A stretch of 9,476 nt of DNA. Origin: Propionibacteriaceae bacterium (GTDB taxonomy: Bacteria > Actinomycetota > Actinomycetes > Propionibacteriales > Propionibacteriaceae). The number at the start of each line of letters is the position of its first letter. Position 1 is the first letter of the stretch. The translations under genes and the position numbers were made by a program. The DNA lies in contig JAUNUL010000051.1 of the NCBI GenBank assembly GCA_030538175.1, forward strand, positions 1 to 9,476. Reading direction: 5' to 3'. The notes beneath the pieces were generated by a model. That model was not told the DNA's origin. It did no database searches and saw only the letters and a list, made by a program, of their open reading frames with translations. Shown one piece after another: positions 1-6,558 of the stretch.

Positions 1-802
1 CGGACGCGAGCCAGGCGTCGAGCCGAAAGTCCCATTCCTGGTTCTGCAGTCCCCTGCCCACGTCGAACACCAGCACCGCGAGCCCAATCAGGACGCCGAT
101 CACGAGCACCGGGACACGCACGCGGCTGCCGGAGGTTTCGGCCCCGAGCCGGTTGACGAACCACTCACCAAGGGTGACTGCGACCTCCGCGGGCGCATAG
201 CCCGCCATCACCAGCACCGGCCCGGCCAGCGTGCTGACCACGCTGACGAGCAGGGCCACGAACAGTGGGCGCAGATCCGTGCCCACGCCGAAGGGTGTGG
301 ACAGCAGGGGGCCGTACAGACCGATGGCCACCAGCGACAGCACAACCGGAAACTCGAACCAGGCGAACCGCCGCCGCATCCGCAGGAGGAAGAAGACGAG
401 CAGACCGACGATGCTGACTACCGACCAGAGGGCCCCACCCCCCAAGCCGAGTGCGGGCACCACGAACGTGACCGACACATAGGCCAACATGACCAGCCGG
501 ATCGCGAGGTGGGCGTGTAATGCTGCGGTGAGGCCCAGCGCGAGGCACAACACTGCCGCCCACAGGAGCACCATTGTCGCCCAGGCGGGATAGGTGTCAC
601 CGTTGGTGTGCACCAGTGGGTCGACAGCACGGATCTGCCCGGAGGCCAAGATCAGGGCCGCGCAGATAACGTACGCCAGGCCCGTCAGCGCGACGATGGT
701 TCGCAACCCCCGCGGCCAGGCGTGCCAACGTGGGCTCCCCGACGCGACGGGCTCCCAGAACACCTTCAGCGCGGTGTCCCGGATGACGCCGAAGGCGCTC
801 AT
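1..802 (-). CDS. Polytopic membrane protein of unknown family, C-terminus cut by window edge
   Basis: The reading frame is open from an ATG at 802 to the left edge, giving 267 visible residues and no stop. I translated it by hand. It begins MSAFGVIRDT and is rich in hydrophobic stretches: about residues 34-55, 74-95, 98-120, 122-140, 151-168, 178-201 and 229-247, so roughly seven membrane segments. A basic cluster (RMRRRF, 141-146) follows the fourth, consistent with a cytoplasmic loop. The start is well supported: AGGTGG (813..808) lies five bases upstream, and the ATG overlaps the stop of the beta-propeller gene as ATGA (802..799), so translation is probably coupled. I do not recognise a family or catalytic motif. 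Its operon partners are a membrane-anchored beta-propeller and an RDD protein, so a shared envelope role is possible. The gene is real with high confidence; its function is unknown. Confidence 0.85.
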   Translation of the reverse strand, partial: MSAFGVIRDTALKVFWEPVASGSPRWHAWPRGLRTIVALTGLAYVICAALILASGQIRAVDPLVHTNGDTYPAWATMVLLWAAVLCLALGLTAALHAHLAIRLVMLAYVSVTFVVPALGLGGGALWSVVSIVGLLVFFLLRMRRRFAWFEFPVVLSLVAIGLYGPLLSTPFGVGTDLRPLFVALLVSVVSTLAGPVLVMAGYAPAEVAVTLGEWFVNRLGAETSGSRVRVPVLVIGVLIGLAVLVFDVGRGLQNQEWDFRLDAWLAS

Positions 803-2550
803 CGTCGCCACCTGACGATGGTCCCGACTCCGTCCGCAGCCAAGAACCCATCAGTGGTGGGGCTGAGCTGGACATCGGCCGCGCGGGGATTCACCGCGAG
901 CGGTCGCCGACCGACCAGCATGCCGGAGTCGTCGAGCACGACCAGCTCACTGAGGCTCGCCACCGCGACGTGTGTCCCATCCGCCAGGCTGGCGCGACCA
1001 GTGAACGGCAGGCTCCACGTCGTTCGCCATGGCGACAAGCCGATCACGCGAGTGTCGGTCCGCAACACATAGCCGTCACCGATCACATGGATGGCCTCCA
1101 CGACATCGGGCAAGGTCAGCACGGTGACCACGTCACCAGTCGCTCCATCGAGGACAAACAATCGGTGGGAATCGTCACCGACGAAGGCAAAGCGGTCAAT
1201 CTGGGCGAGCGCGGTGACGCGGTCGGGCAGGGTGCGGGTCCAGTGGGATGTGCCGTCGCCAGTGTCGAGCAGTCGGACGCCCGTCTCATCCGCGGCGAGA
1301 ACGCCCCGGGGGCCGACCGCTGGTGAGAGTTGACTCACCAGCCCCTCGGCTGACCAGACCACCCCACCCTCTCTGCACGACACCGCATGCAGCTGCCCGT
1401 CCTTGGTGGCCACCAACAAGTTCTCCCCGGACCGAACGGGTTCGCTGCCGGCGACATCGGCGAACTCCGTCGTCCAGATCCAGCGACCTGAACCCGCGTG
1501 GGCCACGAGCCTGCGCTGCGAGGTGGCAACGACGAAAACCTCGCCGCATCGCGCGGAGGTCAACAGGTCCCCGCTCACGCTGGCCCAGGCCCCTGGGGTG
1601 AACCGGGCATCGGATGCACCCTGGACAGTCGGCTCCGCGGGCTTCGCCCAGACGACATTGCCTGTCTGCGCGCTGGCGATGACCAACTGGTCCCCGATGA
1701 GGTGCGGGCGCCCGGCCGGTGGCACAAGAGTCACAAGGCCACCACGCTCGAATGTGACGACCTCGGAACGTAGCCCGGCCAGCGAGCCGCCAAGCAACGG
1801 ATCGGTCAGGTCGAGCCCGGGACGCGGATCCAGCTCCCGCGGCCAGGTGGGTGTGCGGACCCAGGTGGCCTGGTCACCGCTCGACAATGGGAGGGTGAGG
1901 GCGACGACGCCGCGGCCCGGACATCGGGTGCGGTTCGACAGTTGGGCCGGCCCCTCGCCGATCCGGTCGGACCGGCGAAACTCCAGGCATCCCGGTCCGG
2001 CCCCACTGGCGTCGAAGACCTTCAGTGTCGACGAATAGGTCACGGTCCCCCGTTCGTTCGTCGCGGTGCCCGTGGTGGTGATCCGTTGCCCGGCCTGCGG
2101 GGACGCCGGGATTTCGAGTCGACCGGGGGTGAACGTGCGGGCTTCGGGCCACATGCTGGTCCAGGTCCGGATCCCGTCAGAGTCCACCCGCATCAGGTGC
2201 GGCTGGGTACCAGGACCGTCGTCCTCGCTCTCCACAACCCAGGCAGCGGATCTTCCGGAATCCGGGTCGGCCAGCGAGGCGCTCACGAAGTCGGTCGGTC
2301 CGTCCACCATCGGCCGGATCCCTGGTTGATGACTCGTCCAGCGGACCTGCGTGGAACGGGGGCCAGTGAGCAGGACCCGGCTGCCGTCAGTGGCGAGGTA
2401 GGCCTCGGCACCCGATATCGGCACATGCGCAGGGGGCCGACCGGCGACCGCGCCCAGCACCGAGACACCGATGAACACGACGATGATCGCGAGCGCGATC
2501 AATCTGCTCGACGCGCGCGAGCCAGTGCCGGGAGGACGAGGAGTGCTCAC
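799..2550 (-). CDS. Membrane-anchored PQQ-like beta-propeller repeat protein
   Basis: This 583-residue protein has a short basic N-terminus, one hydrophobic segment at about 17-37 (uncleaved anchor or signal) and a large domain predicted to lie outside the membrane. Propeller blades of the PQQ/BamB type are clear in the second half: strands ending in A..G...W patterns, for example QTGNVVW (295-301), GSGRWIW (353-359), GQLHAV...GGVVW (385-399), GDGTSHW (431-437) and LFVLDGATGDVV (464-475). Such proteins are usually scaffolds or binding modules. No PQQ dehydrogenase partner is seen, so I call no enzyme activity. There are only four cysteines (188, 210, 335, 392), all in the exported part, so disulfides are plausible. 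The start is GTG at 2550: an in-frame TAG lies 9 bases upstream (2562..2560), so the frame cannot extend further. No Shine-Dalgarno sequence is visible. It follows the RDD gene after 45 bases and overlaps the next gene by 4. Confidence 0.9.
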   Translation of the reverse strand: MSTPRPPGTGSRASSRLIALAIIVVFIGVSVLGAVAGRPPAHVPISGAEAYLATDGSRVLLTGPRSTQVRWTSHQPGIRPMVDGPTDFVSASLADPDSGRSAAWVVESEDDGPGTQPHLMRVDSDGIRTWTSMWPEARTFTPGRLEIPASPQAGQRITTTGTATNERGTVTYSSTLKVFDASGAGPGCLEFRRSDRIGEGPAQLSNRTRCPGRGVVALTLPLSSGDQATWVRTPTWPRELDPRPGLDLTDPLLGGSLAGLRSEVVTFERGGLVTLVPPAGRPHLIGDQLVIASAQTGNVVWAKPAEPTVQGASDARFTPGAWASVSGDLLTSARCGEVFVVATSQRRLVAHAGSGRWIWTTEFADVAGSEPVRSGENLLVATKDGQLHAVSCREGGVVWSAEGLVSQLSPAVGPRGVLAADETGVRLLDTGDGTSHWTRTLPDRVTALAQIDRFAFVGDDSHRLFVLDGATGDVVTVLTLPDVVEAIHVIGDGYVLRTDTRVIGLSPWRTTWSLPFTGRASLADGTHVAVASLSELVVLDDSGMLVGRRPLAVNPRAADVQLSPTTDGFLAADGVGTIVRWRR

Positions 2551-2595
2551 GACAGCACGCTATCCCGGACGGGTGATCCCGCCTGAGGCCAGTCC

Positions 2596-3438
2596 TCAGC
2601 GAAGCTCTCGGCGCTCCTCGCGGACCACTTGGGTCCGGGCGATCTTGTCGTGCAGGGTCTGCTTCTTGCGGTCCCACAGCGGGAACAGATAGTCCACGGC
2701 ACTCAGCAGGGGGACGAACGCGATGACCTCAGTGATCGCGGGCCGCAGCCAGGCTTTGGCGTTCGGCAGTCCCGGTGGCGTACGCCCCTCACCGACGGGC
2801 ACGACGCGCAGCCGGAACAGCAGCTTGCCCAGCGTCGCCCCCTTCGCCTTCAGAAACAGCGCCGAATAGACGATGAATAACACAGTCGAGATGACGTTGA
2901 GGATCATCGCCTCCGGGCTGTTCATCAGATTGAGCAACGTGGTGAAATCCACCTGCGTGCCCGTGGTCATCACCTCGGTGAGATAGGCCATCGCCTCGTT
3001 CTGGGACTTGGTCACCGCAGCGCCGAGCGGGGTGACCATCGCGATGATCTGCCACACGGCGTACAACAGGAAATAGTCGACGAAGTACGCCGCCACCCGC
3101 CAGCCGAAGCCCGCCAGCGGGACGCCATCAGCGGTGGCGGGCACGACGGAATAGGCATAGCCCGGTGCCATCGGCATCCCGGGCTGGCCATAGGGGCTCT
3201 CCGTCGCTCCACCGGTAGCCACCGGATCCTGTGGGCCATAGCGAGGATCAGTCACCGGAGCGGTCCGCTGTTGGGGCGCAGACCCCGCGTACCGTCCCGG
3301 GCGGACATTGCGGGTCCACTGCCAACCGTCCCAGTAGCGCTCCCGCTGGGGATCGACCGGATCCGCGTACCACCCACCGGGGGCCGCGTGCCGACCGGGT
3401 GGCGCGGGGGGACTGCCAACAGGGATCTCGTCACTCAC
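2596..3438 (-). CDS. DUF2510-RDD family membrane protein
   Basis: This is a 280-residue protein. Residues 20-48 form a DUF2510 domain, with GGWYADP near the start and RYWDGWQWT at 34-42. A Pro/Gly/Tyr/Gln-rich linker follows (about 49-106), then an RDD domain with the signature residues R114 in GWR, D121 in VDY and D264 in HDK, plus TLGK at 202-205. Membrane segments are near 116-136, 177-196 and 230-251. RDD proteins are small membrane proteins of mostly unknown function; some have been linked to ion transport. The chosen start is GTG at 3438, because it places DUF2510 close to the N-terminus and clears the divergent kinase. GGGAG lies only one base before it, which is too close for a normal ribosome site, so the exact start is uncertain; a GTG at 3459 is an alternative. 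The same frame runs on to 4173 antisense to the kinase, but that part is not real. It is the first gene of the leftward operon. Confidence 0.88.
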   Translation of the reverse strand: MSDEIPVGSPPAPPGRHAAPGGWYADPVDPQRERYWDGWQWTRNVRPGRYAGSAPQQRTAPVTDPRYGPQDPVATGGATESPYGQPGMPMAPGYAYSVVPATADGVPLAGFGWRVAAYFVDYFLLYAVWQIIAMVTPLGAAVTKSQNEAMAYLTEVMTTGTQVDFTTLLNLMNSPEAMILNVISTVLFIVYSALFLKAKGATLGKLLFRLRVVPVGEGRTPPGLPNAKAWLRPAITEVIAFVPLLSAVDYLFPLWDRKKQTLHDKIARTQVVREERRELR

Positions 3439-3522
3439 GCTCCCAGCATGCCACGGCACCAACGCCCGGCTCGGCACGAAATCGGGCGTGCGATCCGGCG
3501 GTGGGACAGAATAGGGACCACC
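3439..3522. promoter_or_regulatory. Divergent intergenic region between RDD operon and kinase
   Basis: These 84 bases must hold the promoters for the leftward membrane-protein operon and the rightward kinase. A possible kinase -10 is CAGAAT (3507-3512), but I see no matching -35. On the other strand CATGCT (3450..3445) is only a weak -10 candidate for the GTG at 3438. No clear operator palindrome is visible. The region is called from gene arrangement, not from a strong motif. Confidence 0.4.
3513..3517 (+). promoter_or_regulatory. Ribosome binding site fixing the kinase start
   Basis: AGGGA lies five bases before the ATG at 3523. This decides the start of the kinase, since the frame is open upstream to 3271. 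The chosen ATG also puts the glycine-rich loop at the expected distance from the N-terminus. Confidence 0.7.
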
Positions 3523-4617
3523 ATGCAGAAGATCGGCCGATACCGTCTCGTGCGCCGGTTGGGCGCCGGGTCTTTCGCGACCGTCTGGCTGGGCCGCGAT
3601 GACGACCTCGACGTGGATGTCGCGGTGAAGATCCTGGCGGAGAACTGGTCGACCAATGCGGATGTACGCAGCCGGTTCCTCGCCGAGGCCCGGCTGATGC
3701 GTCGCATCCGTGACGAGCGCATCGTCCGGGTCTATGACATCGGGACGCTCCCGGACGACCGGCCCTATTTCGTCATGGACTATTGCGATGCCGGCTCCCT
3801 CGCCGACCTGCGGCGCAACCCGACCGACCCGGTGCGGACGCTGCGGCTGTGCGCCGAGGCCTGCCGGGCCCTCGATGTGCTGCACCGCCATCAGGTGGTG
3901 CACCGCGATGTGACCCCCGGCAACCTGCTGCTGGATGCCAACCCCGATGGGTCGGTGCGGGTTCTGCTTGCCGACCTTGGCGTGGCCAAGGAGATGGTCG
4001 GTCAGCAGGGGATGACGATGACGGCGGGTACGCCGTCGTTCATGGCCCCCGAACAGGCCACCAGTGGTGCTCTGGGTGCGTGGTCGGATATCTATGCCAT
4101 GGCCTGTGTGACCCAGGCAGTGTTGACCGGGCGGACACCGTTCGCCGTGAAGACGGTGAACGATGTGATGCATCGCGACGGGAGCGAACAGCCGGAACCC
4201 GTGGCCGCCAGCGTCGGGGCGCCCCCGGAGTTGGACGCCCTGCTGCGCTCAGCGCTGGCATTGGATCCGGCCCACCGCCCGCGCTCGGCACAGGAGATGG
4301 GTGCCGCGCTGGATCGGATCGCCGACGCGATGGGGGCCTGGGCTGCCGATAGCAACACGTCCCCGGCCCCGGCTCCCCGCCCGCCCCAACCCCGGACGCC
4401 GTCACCGCAGCCCCAGCAACAACCCCCCGCGCAGGGGTTCGCCCAGCCTTTTGCCGAGTTCGGACAGCCCTCCCCGGTGGAGCATCAGCCGGCCATGCTG
4501 TCCCCGACCACGGTGACCCCCCAGACCACTCCGGCGTGGCAGTTCTGGACGCTGGTCAGTCTGATCGCGGTCCTGGTGTTCATCGGGACCATGTTCTTGA
4601 CCCTCATCGCACTCTGA
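3523..4617 (+). CDS. Membrane-tethered Ser/Thr protein kinase (PknB-like) without extracellular domain
   Basis: This is a 364-residue Hanks-type kinase. Visible motifs are: glycine-rich loop LGAGSFATV (13-21), VAVK with the ATP-binding K36, helix-C E55 (FLAEARL), catalytic loop HRDVTPGN (127-134) with D129 and N134, metal-binding DLG (151-153), a threonine-rich activation loop (T165, T167, T170) and APE (175-177). A Pro/Gln-rich linker of low complexity follows (about 279-320). One membrane segment (about 340-361) then ends the protein, with only about three residues beyond it. It should therefore phosphorylate cytoplasmic targets while tethered, with no PASTA or other outside sensor. Two departures from the usual pattern stand out: threonine replaces the catalytic-loop lysine of HRDxKPxN, and DLG replaces DFG. 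Both may be traits of an actinobacterial subfamily. It is divergent from the RDD/beta-propeller operon, which could supply substrates or a sensor; that is inference. Confidence 0.93.
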   Translation: MQKIGRYRLVRRLGAGSFATVWLGRDDDLDVDVAVKILAENWSTNADVRSRFLAEARLMRRIRDERIVRVYDIGTLPDDRPYFVMDYCDAGSLADLRRNPTDPVRTLRLCAEACRALDVLHRHQVVHRDVTPGNLLLDANPDGSVRVLLADLGVAKEMVGQQGMTMTAGTPSFMAPEQATSGALGAWSDIYAMACVTQAVLTGRTPFAVKTVNDVMHRDGSEQPEPVAASVGAPPELDALLRSALALDPAHRPRSAQEMGAALDRIADAMGAWAADSNTSPAPAPRPPQPRTPSPQPQQQPPAQGFAQPFAEFGQPSPVEHQPAMLSPTTVTPQTTPAWQFWTLVSLIAVLVFIGTMFLTLIAL

Positions 4618-4644
4618 GCCACGACCATCCGAGCCCTGGAGCCG

Positions 4645-6471
4645 TCAGCTCTTGCGGGTGACCGCCCACTGCCGGATGAGGTCGATCCGTTCCTGGAGTT
4701 GACTCGCGTCGGCCGCGGCTGACGGTGGCCCACCGGCGGACTCCCGCAACTGGTTGTGGATCACCCCGTGGGGTTGTCCGGTGCGGTGATGCCATGCTCC
4801 GACGAGCCCGTTCAGTTCCTTGCGCAGCTCGCGCAGCTGCTGGTGGGTTGCCTGGGCAGCGGCTCGCTCTGCGGCACCGGCGTCGGCCTCCGGGGCCGAT
4901 GTGCGCACGAGGTGTTCGGCCTGGCGGCGGCGGAGCAGGTCCTTGACCTGGTCGGGTTCGAGCAGGCCGGGCAGCCCGAGATAGTCCTGTTCCTCGGCGG
5001 AGCCGGCCATCGCCTGGAGTCCGAATTCGCCGCCGTCGAAGACGACCTTGTCGAAGTCCGCCTCGCTCGCCAGCGCAGTGAACACACCGTCCTCCAACAG
5101 CTCCGAGCTGGCCTTCTCCTCACGCTGGGCCTCGGCGAGCAGCAGATCCTCCTCGCTGTCGACCCCGCCGGAGATCTTGAGCACGTGGTCACGCTGAGCC
5201 TCGAGCTCTGAGGCGTACGTCAACAACCGCGAAACGCTCGGCACGAACACCGAGGCCGTCTCACCCTTGGCTCGGGCCCGGACGAAGCGGCCGACCGCTT
5301 GGGCGAAGAACAGGGGCGTGAGGGTCGTGGTGGCGTACACCCCGACGGCGAGGCGTGGGACGTCGACACCCTCGGAGACCATCCGGACGGCGACCATCCA
5401 GCGGTCGTCGGACTCGCTGAACGTGGTGATCTTCTTGCTCGAGCCGGGCTCATCGGAGAGGACGACGGTCGGGCGCTTGTGGGTGAGTTGGTGCAGGATC
5501 TTCGCGTACGCCCGCGCCTTGGTCTGGTCCGACGCGATGACGAGGCCGCCAGCATCGGGAACGTGGCGGCGGACCTCGGTAAGCCGCTTGTCGGCCGCCG
5601 TGAGCACCGCCGGGATCCAGGCCCCGCCCGGATCCAGAGCCGTACGCAGCGCCTGGGACTCCACGTCGCGGGTCAGCGGCGTCCCCAGTCGGGCGGCCAC
5701 CTCGTCCCCGGCCCGGGTGCGCCAATGCATGTCGCCGGAATAGGACAGGAACAGCACCGGCCGGACGATCCCATCCGCGAGCGCCTCGCCATAGCCATAG
5801 GAGAAGTCCGCCGCTGAGCGCAGGGCTCCGGTGCCGTCGGGTTCGTACCGCACGAACGGGATCGGGTTGGCGTCGGAGCGGAACGGGGTGCCCGTCAGCG
5901 CGAGGCGTCGGGTTGCCGGGTCGAACGCCTCTCGCACCGCGTCACCCCAGGACAGTGCGTCGCCGGCGTGGTGGATCTCGTCGAGGATCACGAGCGTCGA
6001 CTGCTGTTCGATGCGGATCCGCAGGGCGAGCGGGTTCATCGCCACCCCGGCATAGGTCAGCGCGAACCCGTCGAACGCCTTGGACGTGCGGCCCTGCTTC
6101 ACTCCGAAATCGGGGTCGATGTTGATGCCGACCCGGTGCGCGGCCTCGGCCCACTGGGTCTTGAGGTGTTCGGTGGGAGCGACCACGACGATGCGCTGCA
6201 CGATCCTCCGCTTGAGCAGGTCGGCGGCGAGGGTGAGTGCGAAGGAGGTCTTGCCGGCGCCCGGGGTCGCGACGGTCAGGAAGCCCTTGGGGTTCTCCTC
6301 GCGATAACGCGCGAGCGCCGCGGCCTGCCAGGCACGCAGGGTCTTGACCGTGCCCCAGGCCGCCTTGGCCGGATAAGCGGGCGACAGCCCTTTGGCGCGC
6401 AGGTCGGGCAACTCCTCATCGGCTGCAGCCGACGAGGTCACCTCGGCGGAAAAGAGATCGGGCTCGGTCAT
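4645..6471 (-). CDS. SF2 DEAD/DEAH-box helicase (SSL2/type III restriction R-subunit-like)
   Basis: This 608-residue protein has a full superfamily 2 helicase core. Upstream aromatic/Q element LRAWQAAAL (45-53), motif I ATPGAGKTS (68-76), motif Ia VVAPTEHLKTQW (96-107), motif II DEIH (164-167), motif III TGTP (193-196), motif V SEGVDVP (366-372) and motif VI QAVGRFVR (391-398) are all present. An intact ATPase is therefore expected, translocating on or unwinding DNA or RNA. Residues from about 440 on are Glu/Ala-rich, with a probable coiled coil near 530-555, and I see no nuclease motif there. It stands alone, without methylase or specificity genes, so a repair or general nucleic-acid role is likelier than restriction; the exact role is unknown. 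The start chosen is ATG at 6471. The in-frame ATG at 6480 falls inside the predicted -10 box, and longer forms would run into the divergent promoter. There is no Shine-Dalgarno sequence. It is convergent with the kinase, 27 bases apart. Confidence 0.92.
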   Translation of the reverse strand: MTEPDLFSAEVTSSAAADEELPDLRAKGLSPAYPAKAAWGTVKTLRAWQAAALARYREENPKGFLTVATPGAGKTSFALTLAADLLKRRIVQRIVVVAPTEHLKTQWAEAAHRVGINIDPDFGVKQGRTSKAFDGFALTYAGVAMNPLALRIRIEQQSTLVILDEIHHAGDALSWGDAVREAFDPATRRLALTGTPFRSDANPIPFVRYEPDGTGALRSAADFSYGYGEALADGIVRPVLFLSYSGDMHWRTRAGDEVAARLGTPLTRDVESQALRTALDPGGAWIPAVLTAADKRLTEVRRHVPDAGGLVIASDQTKARAYAKILHQLTHKRPTVVLSDEPGSSKKITTFSESDDRWMVAVRMVSEGVDVPRLAVGVYATTTLTPLFFAQAVGRFVRARAKGETASVFVPSVSRLLTYASELEAQRDHVLKISGGVDSEEDLLLAEAQREEKASSELLEDGVFTALASEADFDKVVFDGGEFGLQAMAGSAEEQDYLGLPGLLEPDQVKDLLRRRQAEHLVRTSAPEADAGAAERAAAQATHQQLRELRKELNGLVGAWHHRTGQPHGVIHNQLRESAGGPPSAAADASQLQERIDLIRQWAVTRKS

Positions 6472-6508
6472 CGGGCCCATGTTAGGCACGGTTGGCGCGT
6501 GTTCCCAA
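6471..6508 (-). promoter_or_regulatory. Candidate promoter of the helicase gene, (nearly) leaderless
   Basis: On the minus strand, TTGGGA (6508..6503, four of six matches to TTGACA) is followed after 18 bases by TAACAT (6484..6479, four of six to TATAAT). The predicted transcription start is 6472 or 6471, at or one base before the ATG. This fits the absence of a Shine-Dalgarno sequence and favours the ATG at 6471. It is called from motif match only. Confidence 0.4.
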
Positions 6509-6521
6509 CGATGGGACATAC

Positions 6522-6558
6522 GTGACAGATATACCCCCAGGGGCATATAGTTGTGGCA
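6522..6558 (+). promoter_or_regulatory. Leaderless promoter of the CoA-disulfide reductase/rhodanese gene
   Basis: GTGACA (6522-6527, five of six matches to TTGACA) is followed after 18 bases by TATAGT (6546-6551, five of six to TATAAT). If the -10 box occupies -12 to -7, transcription starts exactly at 6558, the A of the ATG. No Shine-Dalgarno sequence precedes this ATG, as expected for a leaderless mRNA, a common class in actinobacteria. The spacer carries the palindrome listed separately. Confidence 0.7.
6529..6548. promoter_or_regulatory. CsoR/CstR-type operator palindrome
   Basis: The arms ATATACCCC (6529-6537) and GGGGCATAT (6540-6548) are separated by CA and pair at eight of nine positions. 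A G/C tract flanked by A/T-rich ends is the known operator style of the CsoR/RcnR/CstR repressor family. The site fills the spacer between the -35 and -10 boxes and overlaps the first half of the -10, so a bound protein should block transcription. The downstream gene is a persulfide-type enzyme, so a CstR-like persulfide sensor is likelier than a copper-sensing CsoR. The repressor itself is not encoded in this window. Confidence 0.72.

Noticed and set aside
1403..2586. Plus-strand frames of about 210 codons opposite the beta-propeller gene
   Set aside because: Low-complexity Arg/Pro/Ser-rich translations with no motif, typical of antisense frames in GC-rich DNA.
3271..3522. Longer kinase form starting upstream of 3523
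   Set aside because: It would overlap the RDD gene, and a good ribosome site points to the ATG at 3523, directly before the kinase fold.
3439..4173. In-frame upstream extension of the RDD protein, antisense to the kinase
   Set aside because: It overlaps the catalytic core of a clear kinase on the other strand and shows no domain of its own. DUF2510 near the GTG at 3438 marks the natural N-terminus.
4639..4651. GAGC/GCTC inverted repeat near the kinase and helicase stops as a terminator
   Set aside because: The stem is only four base pairs, has no T-run and overlaps the helicase 3' end; too weak to call.
6492..6557. Upstream TTG start for the reductase-rhodanese gene
   Set aside because: The extra 22 residues would be encoded by the promoter and palindrome. 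The Rossmann strand starts at the ATG at 6558.
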